Under the pieces are notes generated by a model that saw nothing but the letters and a program-made list of their open reading frames with translations, made no database searches and was not told where the DNA came from. DNA of 64,000 nt from Serinus canaria (lineage: Eukaryota; Chordata; Aves; Passeriformes; Fringillidae). Location of the stretch: contig NC_066337.1 of the NCBI RefSeq assembly GCF_022539315.1, positions 4,483,234 to 4,547,233 on the forward strand, given 5' to 3'. Made by a program: the position numbers and the translations under genes. Shown one piece after another: positions 24,117 to 36,344 of this stretch. Each line of letters begins with the position of its first letter. The stretch's first letter is position 1.

Positions 24117-27100
24117 CCCTGTGAACAGCACCCAGCACCCAGTGGGGCTCTGCAGGCTCACGGAGGCCCTGGGGATCCTGGCTGGGCTGTCAGGAGGAGC
24201 CTCCCGCAGTGTTTGCGTTGGGGTTTCCGTAGCAGAGCACAAATAACGTTTGCTCATGAGGCAGGGCAGGGACACAGTGCCAGAAATAGAGAAATGGAGG
24301 CTCCTGACGATCCTGCAGGATGTTGCTGGGGTGTTATCAGATGATTCATCCACTCTGAGGCTGAACCATCGCTAACCTCGAGACACTCTCACTTTCACGC
24401 CCTCTGACACGCATTCCACAGAGGACAAATATCCTCTGCATGAGTAAAACCTCAGGACTGGGGATTTTAACTCCTAAAGGTCACTTTGTGAGAGATCAGA
24501 TGTTGAGTTTGAGCTTTGCTGCCCAGGCCTTGAGCCTCGGGAGGGTTTCTGTGAGTGCTGGCTTGGAAAATCCTTTCTGGATGCTGATCACAGGGATGGC
24601 TGTGGAGAGGGACTCCAGAAAGCCCTTGGTGGAAACCACTGAAATCAATTACAAAGTGAATAAATTTGGCCCAGATGTTGTGATACAACCGAGCTGAAGG
24701 CAGGAGGGAGCTGGGCTGAGGAAGAGATCCAGGAAAAGGGGAAAAGACATGGCTGGAGGCATTCAGGGGCTTGCAGGAGGGTTCTTCTCATGGAAAAACT
24801 CTTGTTGATGGCAGCAGTAACACCTGGTGCCAGGTGAGCAGCTGGATTTGGAGACCTTGAGTTTCAAAGGTGCCCCACCATGGAGAACAGCTGGATAATG
24901 GATGAGCTTCCGTGCCATTCCCTCTGTAAAAGTGTTTGGTTATTGTGCCGTGCTTGAGGGCCACCAGTGGCCGTGCACTTGGTGATCCCGTTTGTTTAAT
25001 TGGATTTAATTTACTCCCGGACCCCGAGCTTGGCTCTCTCTGTGGTGGCCCCTCCAGGCCGGGGCTCTTTTCCCTTGCGAGCTCGCAGCACTAGGTGGCA
25101 GTGTAATGGCAAAAACCTGCCCTGCCGGGGAGAAAAAGGCGAATTTCACCCCAAAACCACCCGCGGAGGTGAAATTTCAAATTTGAAGGAAAAACAACCA
25201 GGCCTTAAAAACGCCTCTCCAAGCTCCTTCAATTCCCATAACGGGCTCTGGGAAGAACCAGGACAAGGTCTTCCCTGATGAGCCAGTGGCACAGGAGTGA
25301 TGCCAGTTCATGCCAGTTTATGCCACCCACAGATTTGGCCCACAGCAGCATCACAGGCAGACCTACACAGAATATTTGGTCAGGAGATTTGGGCGAGGTC
25401 TAAGATGCAGAAGCACCAAAACAAACAAACATGATATTTTTCTTCAAAATGAAGCTCATAATTCCTTACCAGGATCATGTTTGGAGTTACTTTGCAGCCC
25501 CAGAGGTTATGGTGCAATAAATTAAGATGTGGAACATCTCCTTTCAGATTCCTGCAGGATTCAATCCCAGTTTTGGGGCCCAAAAAGGGATTTAAGGGTG
25601 CACAGCCTGATGTTCTGCAGGGAAAATTCCATGCCATGGAAGCACATGGGGTGCGTGCATTTGGGTCTGTTTTCTTAGGTCTGGATTGGCACCCTCATTT
25701 ATGACCAGGCCTTTAAAAAAAGGAGGAAAATGTCACAGTATAGAAAAATAAACAGGGTAAAAATAAATGGCAGAAGGACCAGGCTGAACATGGCCCTTTC
25801 TGGACGTCACCAAGACAGCTGCTGGCCCCGAGCGAGATCTGAAGGTCTTTGTTAGGAAACGTTATTGCTGAGATTTTCACTGTTTGGATTTCCTGTTTTC
25901 CTCACTTCTGGACCCTTTAACTTTTGTAATCGAAGCAGGGTCAGCTCTGGTCATCCGTGGGGAAACAGGCTGGCTGTGAACAAGTGCTGCTGTAGGTGAG
26001 TGCTGGGGAGGAGCTGGAGCCAGCCAGGATCCTCAGCTCAGGCTGCTCTGACCTTCTGGGCACTGCTGGCCAAAAGACTTCCCTGTCTGCATGAAAAATA
26101 CCCAGCCTTGGTTTTGAAATGTTGAGTGATGGAAATCCACCCACTGGCCTTCAGGAGTGCCTGCAGGGGGGAATTGCCTCTGGCTGATGAAAATCTTGGT
26201 TTTGGTCAAAACCTACTTAGGTTTAATCTCCCCGTGCTTCTACCTGTTTGTATTTCTCATGGAAATTTATTTTGTCCAGGTCTTTGATGCCCTTAGATAA
26301 TGATATGGCACAAAAGATGTTCCAAGAGCCGTCATCTCCCAGATAAGACGTGAAAGTCTGAGAGGAACCAACTGATCTCTCTCAAAAACTGTAATATTTT
26401 TAGGATGTGCCAAAATCCATTCAGGTCTGACCACCCACAAACTCCCCAGGCAGTGTCGGTGCTGTAAATGCTTTTAGCAGTCCTGGGCTGGGCTGGGGAT
26501 CTCTGTGCCTCCACTGGCAGGAAATTGGGACAATTTTCCTTGCAATAATTAAAGCAAATTCAGCTGGAAGGGATGAAGTGATAGCAGAGTAAAGGTGCAG
26601 GACTGGAGAGAAAGGTTTAAAAGTCCCCCCTGATGGTTGGCAGGGGATTGTGAACCCATTGTGGAAGGGGCTGCTGAGCTGCTGCGTGAGATTCTTTGTC
26701 ACTGTGTGATATTGAGCAGTTTCTGAGTGGAGTGATCACAGCTGGGCACCAAGGGCAGGTACCAGGTGAGCCTGGGAGTGAATCTGTCTGTCAGCTTTGA
26801 GCAGAGTCTGAAGGAACACCTGCCAAGGTGTGCTGAGCTCAACTTCCCTCCTGGACATGCCTTTGGTGTAGGATAAACTTGGGATTGTCACCAGCCCTGG
26901 GGGATGGCCAGGAATTCTGCTGGGAGCCATCAGCACCCTTTTCCTTCCCAGCACTGTTTCCTACCTCAAACACTGATTTTGGGTGGTTGGGTCTGCTCTG
27001 GAAGGTGGTTGGGTTTGGAAGGTGATCCTCACATGGCTGAAATCCCTTCCTGACTATCCATGGTCCATTGCCACAGTTACCCATTGGCTTTTCTCAGGGT

Positions 27101-27126
27101 GATGGTGGCACAGCTCATCCAGGAGA
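24117..27126. other. Unique sequence, no gene seen
   Basis: No repeats apart from short ones. CpG-containing patch at 24990-25215. Nothing coding is recognised; no tandem arrays, unlike the flanks. Confidence 0.5.
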
Positions 27127-27728
27127 TCTTTGGGACAGTGAAATCTTTCCAGCCACAACTGAAATAAAGTTCAACTGGGAAAACTTTCACAGGGCTGGAT
27201 TTGTCCCAGGGCCTCCACCCAACATTTTGGTTTTCACCTTCAAATCCATAGGGGTGATTGACGCCAGGGCTTCTCATTTATGGGGAAGGGAGGCAGAGAA
27301 ACCACCTGGGGCTGTATCAGTGCTGTCCATGTACGAGGAGATTTGGGTCTGTGAGGTTGTCAGGGATCTGAAGGTGTCAGAGCACACTGAATTACGGATC
27401 ACTGAATTATATCTGAGTTCTTTGGGACAGTGAAATCTTTCAAGCCCATCTGAAATTGAATTCAACTGGGAAAACTTTCACAGGGTTGGATTTATCCCAG
27501 GACCTCCACCCAACATTTTGATTTTTCCTTCAATCCATAGGGGTGATTGACACCAGGGCTTCTCATTTATGGGGAAGGGAGGCAGAGAGATCACCTGGGG
27601 CTGTATCAGTGCTGTCCATGTACGAGGAGATTTGGGTCTGTGGGTTGCTGGATGGTCAGTGTGTGGTTCCAGCAAGGTTGTCAGGGATCTGAAGGTGTCA
27701 GGGCACACTGAATTACGGATCATTGAAT
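27127..27728. repeat. Two-copy tandem duplication, 292-bp period
   Basis: Copy one 27127-27418, copy two 27419-27728. Both start TCTTTGGGACAGTGAAATCT and share CTGGGAAAACTTTCACAGGG, CTTCTCATTTATGGGGAAGG and GCTGTCCATGTACGAGGAGA. Copy two has an insertion of about 24-30 bases after GATTTGGGTCTGTGGG. Confidence 0.93.
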
Positions 27729-28035
27729 TCCGGGTGGAGCAAGGAGGCTCGGGGTGCTGCCGTGCCGTGGGGCCAGCGTTCCCATCCTCCTCCTGCCGGG
27801 CAGGTGGAGCGGGCAGCAGCCCCATCTCTCCCACTCGCTGACCTCCCAGCAGCGCTGCTCGGGCAGGACGTGGTGATTTACAAGGCCAAGGGCCAGCAGG
27901 AAATTCCGACCTCCGCCCCCCCGGAGCACGGAGGAAGCCGGGGCAGCGCCGTGACTCAGCCGCTCCCGAGGCTCCCCCGACCCCGCCGAGCCCCGCTCGC
28001 CCTTCCCTGGCTCTGTGGGCGATGGAGAGAGACTC
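27729..28035. promoter_or_regulatory. CpG-rich block
   Basis: 27905-28035 carries many CpGs (for example CCGACCTCCGCC, GACCCCGCCGAGCCCCGCTCG) and is the densest CpG stretch left of 43 kb. It touches a possible LTR, so it may be retroelement leader sequence rather than a native promoter. Both readings remain open. Confidence 0.35.
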
Positions 28036-28477
28036 GGTGACCAGAATCCGATTTTATTGCGGGACACAAGCATTTATGCACTATTTTAGGGACACTAGCA
28101 ATGTGTACTGCAATGATTAGGTTAAAATCACACGCACAAACTTGTGCATATAACAATATCTCTTGCTCGCAGAGTTTAATGGGATTTTGTTTTTCCCATA
28201 AACCTGTTTGATTGAATCTTCTTGCAATCCAGGTCTAATTTTCAAAGTTCCGTTTGCTTTTGCCGAGGCATTTTGTCTATCAATTCTTTTGTCTATCAAT
28301 TCTCTTATCAATTGTCTATCAATGTCTATCAATTTATTACCTTGTGCTAATAAGATCCAAAGTGCCGTGCACCCCAACATGGGTCCAGCTGGAATTCGCT
28401 GGTGCTGCTGGAGGAGGAAATGCGGGATTTGAAATAAAAAAATCCCGATTTGGTTAGTGCTATTCTTTAATAAACAA
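28014..28477 (-). mobile_element. Possible retroviral-type LTR, antisense
   Basis: Read on the minus strand, a TGTTTATT start, an internal AATAAAATCGG polyadenylation-like signal near 28048 and a CGCCCACA end give a plausible U3-R-U5 layout with TG...CA ends. CpG-rich sequence follows, as in some avian ERV leaders. No target-site duplication matches at these ends and no internal viral gene is present. Inside is a TCTATCAATT-type short repeat (28277-28333). Low confidence. Confidence 0.3.
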
Positions 28478-31400
28478 CTTATGGCAGGTGCCTGGCAGCT
28501 TATGATAATTAACGGGGTATTTGGCAGGATCAGAAAATGCGCTGAGCTGAACAAGTCTCTCATCTGTCCTTGGCTGGCTGCAGCGGGATGGGGTCATTGC
28601 CTGTCTGGCTGCAGATAATAAATCAAAGGGCTGGAGAAGCCGCAGGAGAGAGGGCATGAACTGCCCGAACATTCGGCTCATTGTGGCGGCCAGCGCGGAG
28701 CTTTCCCAGCCGCATTCTCACTTCTCTCCAGCCCAGTTATTCCCTGCGGGCGGCTGAGCTGTCCCAGCAAACAGAGGTGGCTTTACCTTGCCTAAACAAT
28801 GACTTGGCCGCAGCTTTGACAGCTCTGGAGCAGCCGGAGCGAGCTCTAAAGGCTGCCAGGGGGAGTGGATGGGGCTGGTGTGCTTGGGGCAGGGTTTGGG
28901 ATGCTCGGGGATGCTGCCGTGGTGGGATCAGCTGATCCCCGAGTGGGGATGGAGCTCGCGAAGGAGCAGAGTGGCTGAGGAGGAAACAGCCAGGAGCTGG
29001 GGGAGTGGAGAAGGGATGACTTTCCTCTGATGTCAAAAATCCCATCATTCAGTGCTCGCCGTGGAAAAGGCGAGAGGAGAAGAATGTGGAGAGAGGGAGA
29101 GGCAGGGAGAAGAAATGAAGGGAAAGGACAGGCTCGTTCTTCTCCTGAATCCTGGAGGCTGAGCTTGCCCTCCCTGGCAGGATGGAGAAATCAGGCTGGT
29201 CCCGAGTGCCGAGCCCTGCAGAGCCTTGCAAGCCCCAGGGACTGTTCCCAACCCATCCCGATCTGGACTTGGTTAGTACTGCCTTGGGATGAATAATCAG
29301 GGAGATAAAAATTGCCCAGAAACTTACAGCACTTTCCACAGGGCTCTCTTTGCCTTAGCTTTTATTTCTGGCAGTTTGAATTTCCTGCTCCCTGTGCCTG
29401 ATCCTCGCAGGATTTCTGCAGGGCTGGGAGAAAGGAGCAGGGCTGGATGGAAGTGAAGAAGCAGCAGAGCTGGAGCTGCCCTGGAGCTCTGTCCACGTTC
29501 CTTTTTCTTCCTTCCGAGGGGCTGAATATCAAAAAGGTGCCAGGTTTTGTCCTTCGTGCATTTTGCTGTGTGCCTGTAATTAGTTTCTCAACTGAAAAAG
29601 CTTTCTCAATTGGAAAAAAAAAAGAAAAAAAGAAAAGAAAAAAGCAGGAAAACCAACCCCCCACATTTTTGGCAACGGGTTGTTTTTCTAAGCAATTAAT
29701 TAAGAGCTGATTTTAAAAGAATTTGAATGAATCTTTCCACTCTGTGTCAAGCATGGATTTTGTATTAATCACTTCACTACTCGCTGGCTGAATAAGGACT
29801 GAAAAAAGATGCAGGGAGTAAAAATTTCCCCAGGAAATGAATCACACGAGGAACCTTTGCCTCATCTCGCCTCCTCCAAGTGAAGAAAGAGAGGATTTTG
29901 TCAGTGCTGGGTCAGTTTACAAACGTGAACTTTGCAGGGTGAGTCAGAGGGAGTGATGCATTTCACAGCAATGCAGCTGCATGCAGCCCTGCAGTGAATC
30001 CTCCAGCCCATGATAGCCAGGAGGAGGAGAGTGCAGCCTGTCAGATCTGCTCGTGTGTCAGCCGGCTCTCACTGCCTTCAAAACCAGCCTCAAAATTCCC
30101 CCCGGCTTCCATGGGAGCAGGGAAATCCCTGGGGAGCTGGGTGAGGGAGAAATGTGGGTTTTTATGAGGTGGAGCTGGTGGAGGACCCAGTTTTTTTCAC
30201 TGGAATTTTCAGTGGGATCCAGTGTCCAGTCAAAGGTGGGAGCTCCCAGGTGGGCACCACCCCTTTGGGATAAAAATCTGGAGCAGGTGGGAAGTTCCTG
30301 TCTCTGGAGCTGGCTGCAATACGTGACAAGTTTGGAGTTTTCCAAGATGCTGGACAAATATTTATGTTTTTTCCCCCCCAAGCACCAGCCTTTGTTAGTG
30401 TTAGAGCTGTGAAGGGATGTGCAAAAGCTGCTGTCAGGGAAGCACCATCAAGATTTGTTGTTGATGTTTTGCTTGTGGGTGAGATAATGACATTTAGCGG
30501 GGAGTCTGAGCTGAAACAGGAACATTTTAATCGTTTTCCCTGGTGCCACTTTCCCCAGCGTTTCCTGAGACTAAACCTCGTTAAGTGGGTCAGTCCTCGT
30601 GGGTTTGGGGTTGTTTTAGTGGCTTTTCTGGAGCTTTCCAGGCTGTAACAGTGTTTAGCAGGAGAGTGAAATATTTGGTGGGTCAGTGGTGAGATCACGA
30701 TTTATGCTGGCTGAGATTGGTGTCCTAAAGAAAAATGAGAGGAATAAGAGGAATGTGGGAGTGATAAGAGGGATAAGAGGAATGGCTGAGAATGCTGCAG
30801 GTCTTTCTTTGGGATAATGCTCATCCTAGGAAAGATCTGTAATTAAACCTCGATTAAATGTGTTTTTATCAGCGCAGGTTTTCAGCCTCTTGGCTCAGAC
30901 CATCCCAGTTTGCAAACATCAAAGTGGCAACGGCGGGGCAAAAAAGTCTTGGGAAGGAGGTGGAGAATGGCAGACCTGGAGTCAAATTTAAATTTTCGAA
31001 GTGCTTGGCCAGCACTTCAACCCCAGAGTCCTCTTCTCTTGAGGGTTAAACGTTTCCTCTTAGAAAAAGAGCCAGCGGCTCTTGGTTATCCATGCAAAAC
31101 AGGCCAGGGCTTTGATTTGGGAGGTTTTGTCTGCCACACTTTTAAACGGATGAAGCTTAATTTAGATCCCCGCAAGAAAATCAAAATTCGATGGCGGAGA
31201 CACAGCCCCACTTTCCCTCTCTTATCCCGAGGCATATTCCCCACCCTTCTCCTTTTTGTCCTCCCCCCAAAAAAAAAAAAAAAAACCAACCAAAAAAACC
31301 CCAAAAAAGCTCACTTTGAACGGAACACATTTGGGGGATAGGGGAACAATTAAAGCAATGATGTGTGTGCTTCAAGGAGAAAAGCGAGCTGCGGTAGCTG

Positions 31401-32861
31401 TGCTTTGACAGGTCTTTGGAGGATTTCAAGGAAGTTACACCCACTTCATTCATGATAATCGGCTGTTTAACGCCGAGCAGCTCAGTGTTATGAATGAAAA
31501 GGGAGCGTGTTTTGGCTTGCAGAACAACTCGCAAATCTAATGCTTCACCCGTCAAATAACCAGCCACGTTCACCAAAAAAAAAAAAAAAAAAAAAGGGAA
31601 AAAAAGAGGAAAAATATAATAAAAATTTTGACTTCATTCTTGAAGTTAATGGAGAAAAAAAAATCCTGCATCTTCTTTTCTGTGGGGATCTAAAAATGTT
31701 TTGCTCCCCTTTGCCATATTTGTAAATCTTTGTGGCTGGATGAGTTGGGGGAGAAAATGCAGCCTCTGCTGGGCTTTGATCAGCTAAAGCCAGGTCCTGG
31801 TGGTTTTTTGTGCATTTGATCAGAACGCGCTGAATTGTTGGATTTCACATCATTTTGGGGGCAAAAAGAAAACAGAAGGGAAGAGAGGAAGGAATAAGTT
31901 TTGATTTGGATGGGTTGCAGAGGCTCTGTGGGCTCTGCGCTGTGCCTGAGCATTGATTAGGAATAAATCAACTTTTTGACTCATTGATCAGGAATTGATT
32001 CCACAAATCCAGCCCCAAATGAAGCTGGATTTGTGGAATATCATGATTTCCTGGAGCTGCCACTTGCCTTCATCCCTTCTGCTTTATAGACTTGGATGTC
32101 ACCTGGGAGGTTGTTGGAGGTCAGGATATGTTGAATTAAAGACAAAAATACTTTGAGGGAGCCTTTCTACCTTCCCTAATTCCCAGTTCTTTGGGAATGA
32201 AGTGGCTTTTTTTGGAGGAGCAGCGTGCCCATCCGTGGCACTGCCTCCTCCAGCAGGAGGGAAGGGATCTGTGCCTGGGCAGGAAGGAATGCAGCTCCTT
32301 TGATCCCATAAACTCCCACAGGTGGTTGCAAAACCTTTGTCATGGGGCTGAGCTGAATCTTTATTAACTGGAGTGGAGGGAGGAACGTGTGGAATCATTT
32401 CCCTGGCTGGGTTTGGGGTGGAAGTGCCAGCTGGGATGGTTTAAATTCGAGCAGAGTTTGAGGGAGCTTTAATGGGTGCTTGGGGAGGTGACCCCTCCCT
32501 GAAAGGGAGATTTTACTCAAAGGAAACCCCCCAAAAAATGTCAATTGGAGCAAACACAATTCCAGCTGATGAAGTTCCATCCCTGGCCAGCAGCTGGGAG
32601 CCTCAGATGAAGGTGGGAAAATAAATTTTCCTGGTTGCTTTAGCACGGAAATAATTCCCAGAGCAGCGTTTGGCCCAAGTGGGATCTCACTGCAGCCCTT
32701 CCCACTCAGAGTGGGGGAAAAGGGAATTTGGGGCAAAAAGGGCCCAAAGGGCTGAAGGCAGAGGTGGGTTGGATGGAGCCTGGGGTGGGAGGGAGGGTGG
32801 GCATCCCTTCTTCAACTCCTACACAATGAATTAACCCCTTCTTCCTTCCTTTCCTCCGCAG
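28478..32861. other. Repeat-poor region, possible regulatory or conserved noncoding sequence
   Basis: Apart from A/T tracts (29615-29644, 31265-31284, 31575-31615), there are no arrays and no CR1 over 4.4 kb, which is unusual for this window. CpG-bearing unique patches at 28520-28960, 30940-31030 and 31390-31570 stand out. No coding signal. Conservation cannot be judged from one sequence. Confidence 0.35.
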
Positions 32862-32922
32862 GGCCGTGTCTGGGGGGAGCCAGAACCGAGCAGATCCTTT
32901 TCCATTTCCACTCCTTTCCAGG
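32862..32922 (+). other. Candidate 61-bp exon
   Basis: A long pyrimidine tract (CTTCTTCCTTCCTTTCCTCC) runs directly into GCAG at 32861, and a donor CAGG/GTGAGTG has its GT at 32923-32924. The enclosed 61 bases contain two CpGs and are non-repetitive. If the host gene uses an upstream promoter, this would be one of its small exons. An unrelated + strand transcript is also possible. Confidence 0.3.
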
Positions 32923-34025
32923 GTGAGTGAATCCTCTTGTCTCCACTCCTGCCGTGTCCTGTGCAGCTCCTGAGTGTGACTGGAGGTTCAGAGGAAAATC
33001 TCTCTTCTCCTAATCTTTGCACTGATAACACAGAGCTTAATTTAGCAGCAGTCAGGCAGAACATTTGGGTTTTGTCATCCATTTCCAAAACCATTGTTGG
33101 CTTCTTCTTCCTTTGTTTCCACACACCACCACCCCCAACTCGTTTCAGATTTACATTTTCTTGGAGGTGCCAAAAGATAAGGTGATGCCAACTCCATGAT
33201 TAATTAGCTAATACTTTCCTCTGCCCTGAGATGGAAAGCCTTTATCTGAGTCACCTGTTAATTATTATTTTATTTATTGGTGCTTTTGAAGGGACTCCAG
33301 TTCTACCCTCCAGAGAAATGTGGGCAGGAATTGGTAGGAAGAGGATGAAAGTGAGCCAAAGGAACTTCAACTTGTTATCAGAGAATAAGTCCTAATGCTG
33401 AGATCAGGGTGCTTTTTTATCTGTATTTTGCAAGCCCTGAGCAGTATCAGAGTCTCATTGTCAAAATCACTGGAAATACAGAGTTCTGAGGTTTCCCAGT
33501 GTCCTTAGAGATGCAAAAATCAATAAAAACCTTGGTTTTCCAGAGGCTGTGGCACTGGCTCAGCTGTTCCTAAGCTCAGCCCACTTGCCTGAGCTTGGAA
33601 AAGTTGTGGGGAAAACTCACCTGGGGCACTTGTGGTGTGGAAGGTTCCAGAAGCTTGGTGCTGGTGCACATCCCTTTGTTTTGGGAGCTGGGAAGAGGCT
33701 GCAGCCATCTCCTGCCAAGTGAGAATCTCTCCAGTGGGATATTGGGGAGTCACCCACACCAGGGGATGGTCATTCAAGGTGCCATAAATGCATTGGCACA
33801 GGGAGAAGTTTAATTAATAATGATAAAGTTTAATTAATAATGATAAAGTTTAATTAATAATGATAAAAAAGGGGCAAGCTGGGGTTGGATAATGAGGATG
33901 GATTTCTTGTGGGTGAGTTTGGTTACCTCATTCTCCTGAGCTGATGATGAGCAGTGAGGTAAGTGTGTGTTTTATGGCACTGTGGGAGCCCTGCCCAGGG
34001 CAGGAAGGAATGCCAGGCACAGGAG
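32923..34025. other. Unique sequence with one short repeat
   Basis: Contains a perfect three-copy 20-bp repeat, listed separately. No gene seen. Confidence 0.5.
33808..33867. repeat. Perfect 20-bp repeat, three copies
   Basis: GTTTAATTAATAATGATAAA occurs three times without a mismatch. Confidence 0.98.
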
Positions 34026-34037
34026 AGGTGCTGCACA

Positions 34038-34592
34038 GGCAGGGACATTCCAGGAGGGCACCAAACAGGGACAACCCAGGAGGGCAGGGACAACCCAGGA
34101 GGGCACCAAACAGGGACAACCCAGGAAGGCAGGGACAACCCAGGAGGGCACCAAACAGGGACATTCCAGGAGGGCACCAGGCAGGGACAATCCAGGAGGG
34201 CACCAAACAGGGACAATCCAGGTGGGCACCACACAGCAGGGACAATCCAGGTGGGCACCAGGCAGGGACATTCCAGGAGGGCAGGGACAATCCAGGTGGG
34301 CACCAGGCAGGGACAATCAAGGTGGGTACCAAGCTGGGACAACCCAGGAGGGCACCACACAGCAGGGACATTCCAGGAGGACACCAGGCAGGGGCAATCC
34401 AGGAGGACAGGGACATTCCAGGAGGTCACCAAACAGGGACATTCCAGGAGGACACCAGGCAGGGACGATCCAGGAGGGCACCAAGAAGGGACATTCCAGG
34501 AGGGCACCAAGAAGGGACAATCCAGAAGGGCACCACACAGCAGGGACATTCCAGGAGGACACCACACAGCAGGGACAATCCAGGGGCTTGGA
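34038..34592. repeat. Minisatellite of GGGACAATCCAGGAGGGCAC type
   Basis: About 25 units of 18-33 bases combining GGGACAAYCCAGGAGGGCA or GGGACATTCCAGGAGG with optional CCAAACA, CCAGGCA or CCACACAGCA linkers. Irregular order of long and short units. Confidence 0.94.
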
Positions 34593-34625
34593 GCAGCCTG
34601 GGATGGTGGGAGGTGTCCTTTGATA
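34588..34625 (+). mobile_element. Short CR1-like fragment
   Basis: GCTTGGAGCAGCCTGGGATG and GTGGGAGGTGTCC match the sense CR1 3' region; truncated on both sides. The adjoining minisatellite may have grown from it. Confidence 0.5.
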
Positions 34626-35392
34626 GCACAGAAATATTTCTAATAGAATATTCTCATATCTGTCTAACAATCTAATAAAATATTTCTAATATTATGCCCA
34701 TGGCATGGAATCAGAGGAGCTCTGAGCTCCCTCCCAAGCCCAGCCATGCTGGGATTTGATGGAATTTCATCTCTCAGGGCTGGGTTTGGCAGGATCAGGG
34801 AGGAGTGGGAGGCGATGGGAGCAGCTCCTTTCCCTCCCGTGTCTCAGTGTGGTCACCTCAGATGTGGCACAGCCTGCTCTGCTTCCCTCCCTTCCTCCAG
34901 GAAATCTGAGCCCCAGCCAGGCTGCAGGAATGTCAGAGTGCTGAATTCCAGCTGCACTAATGCTGCATGAGCAGCCAGCTCCTGGCAGAGGCAGCTCTGA
35001 CTGCAGGTACTCCCTTCCTGCTTCCCCAGTGCCCCTAGGAAGGCTTGGACTGGCGAATTCTTTAATTTCAGTCCTTATTTTTAATGAGATTATAGCTCTG
35101 AGGGCTGATTGTGCATTCTAATTGCTGATTTTTCAAACAGGAGCAGGGAGCAGAGCCCAGCTTTCCCCTTTGCCAGGTGAGTGCCCAAGGCAGCACATCA
35201 GTGGCAATTTTCAGTGCACTAAATCCTTTTTTCCCCCACTGAAAACGTGGAAATTCCATCTTTCTTTCCCCACAACTCTAGCAGGAGCTGTGGAGGGTCA
35301 GGACAGCTGGGTGTTGGGGGCACTGAGAGCCTGGAGGGACAGCACATCCTCCTCTTTCCCTTGGTCCTTCCCCCCTGCTCTGCTTTGCTTGG
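34626..35392. other. Unique sequence, no gene seen
   Basis: A 36-bp interval at 35141-35176 has acceptor- and donor-like ends (TTTTTCAAACAG, CCAG/GTGAGTG) but is too short for a separate call. Confidence 0.45.
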
Positions 35393-35530
35393 TTTAGAGA
35401 ATCCCAGGGTGGTTTGGGTGGGAAGAGACCTTAAAGCTCATCCAGTTCCACCCTGGCACCTTCCACCACCCCAGGCTGCTCCAAGCCTGGCCCAGCGTGG
35501 CCTTGAGGACACCCAGGGATGGGCAGCAGT
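35393..35530 (-). mobile_element. CR1 LINE 3' fragment
   Basis: Starts TAGAGAATCCCAGGGTGGTT and continues GGGTGGGAAGAGACCTTAAA, CTCATCCAGTTCCACCCTGG and CACCCAGGGATGGGCAGCAG; a well-preserved antisense CR1 end. Confidence 0.9.
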
Positions 35531-35835
35531 GCTCTGAGCAGTTTCCCAGTCAGTTTTCCCCTCAGGAGAGCCCAGACCATCCCACTGCAGGTCTGGAGAG
35601 GATGAGCCAGGAATGGCAGTGGCACAGCACCTCCAGGGACAGCACCTCCCATCCAGCCTGGAGATGGAGCCCAGAGTGCTCTGAGCAGTTTCCCAGTGAG
35701 TTTCCCCTCAGGAGAGCCCAGACCATCCTCCCTCAGGTCTGGAGAGGATGAGCCAGGTACAGCAGTGGCACAGCACCTCCAGGGACCACACCTCCCATCC
35801 ATCCTGGAGATGGAGCCCAGAGCTCTGCCTGCAGC
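35531..35835. repeat. Two-copy repeat of about 145 bp
   Basis: CTCTGAGCAGTTTCCCAGT, CCCCTCAGGAGAGCCCAGAC, TCTGGAGAGGATGAGCCAGG and GGCACAGCACCTCCAGGGAC occur in order twice (from about 35530 and 35679). Confidence 0.9.
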
Positions 35836-36344
35836 CCAGGGCTGAAGGCAGGAGGGGCTCAGTGTCCTTTGAGCCCCTGGCTGTGCTGCTGGCAGCGCTC
35901 TGCTCCTTCCCACCCCTATTTTCTGTCCCATTTGCTGCCTCCCTTCCCTCCCAGCACCCTCCCCACACAATGGGCTCCTTTCCCCTGCTGCCTCCTCTCT
36001 CTGGGATGCCTTTCAGGGGGAAGTGTTCCTTGTTCCCAGAGAGAAGCAGCCCTGGCAGCCTGGGTGATTTTGTGGACGTGTGGCTTTAAGTGACGCCTTT
36101 GCCATCTGTTCCGTCTGCTAATTACGAATGCAAAACAAACGGGGCCCACAATTGCTTCATTTAGAATAAGAGAGATGGCAGTGACCAAAACAGTTTTATT
36201 TTGGTGTCAGATGCTCTTTTTATTTCTCCTGTCTCTTCCTAATCCAAAGCAGGGCTGGAGCTCTTCTCCCTCTCCCCGTTGGCAGCAGTGGGTGTTGCTC
36301 TGACAAACGGGACCAACTTGTACATGCTCGGCCTTCAGGGTTTG

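Noticed and set aside
23320..24344. 308-codon frame with HPSI repeats
   Set aside because: It is the CATC microsatellite in frame with chance flanks.
34038..34592. CRISPR-like array of repeats and spacers
   Set aside because: Units and linkers are both repeated and vary in length; this is a eukaryotic minisatellite and the setting is vertebrate.
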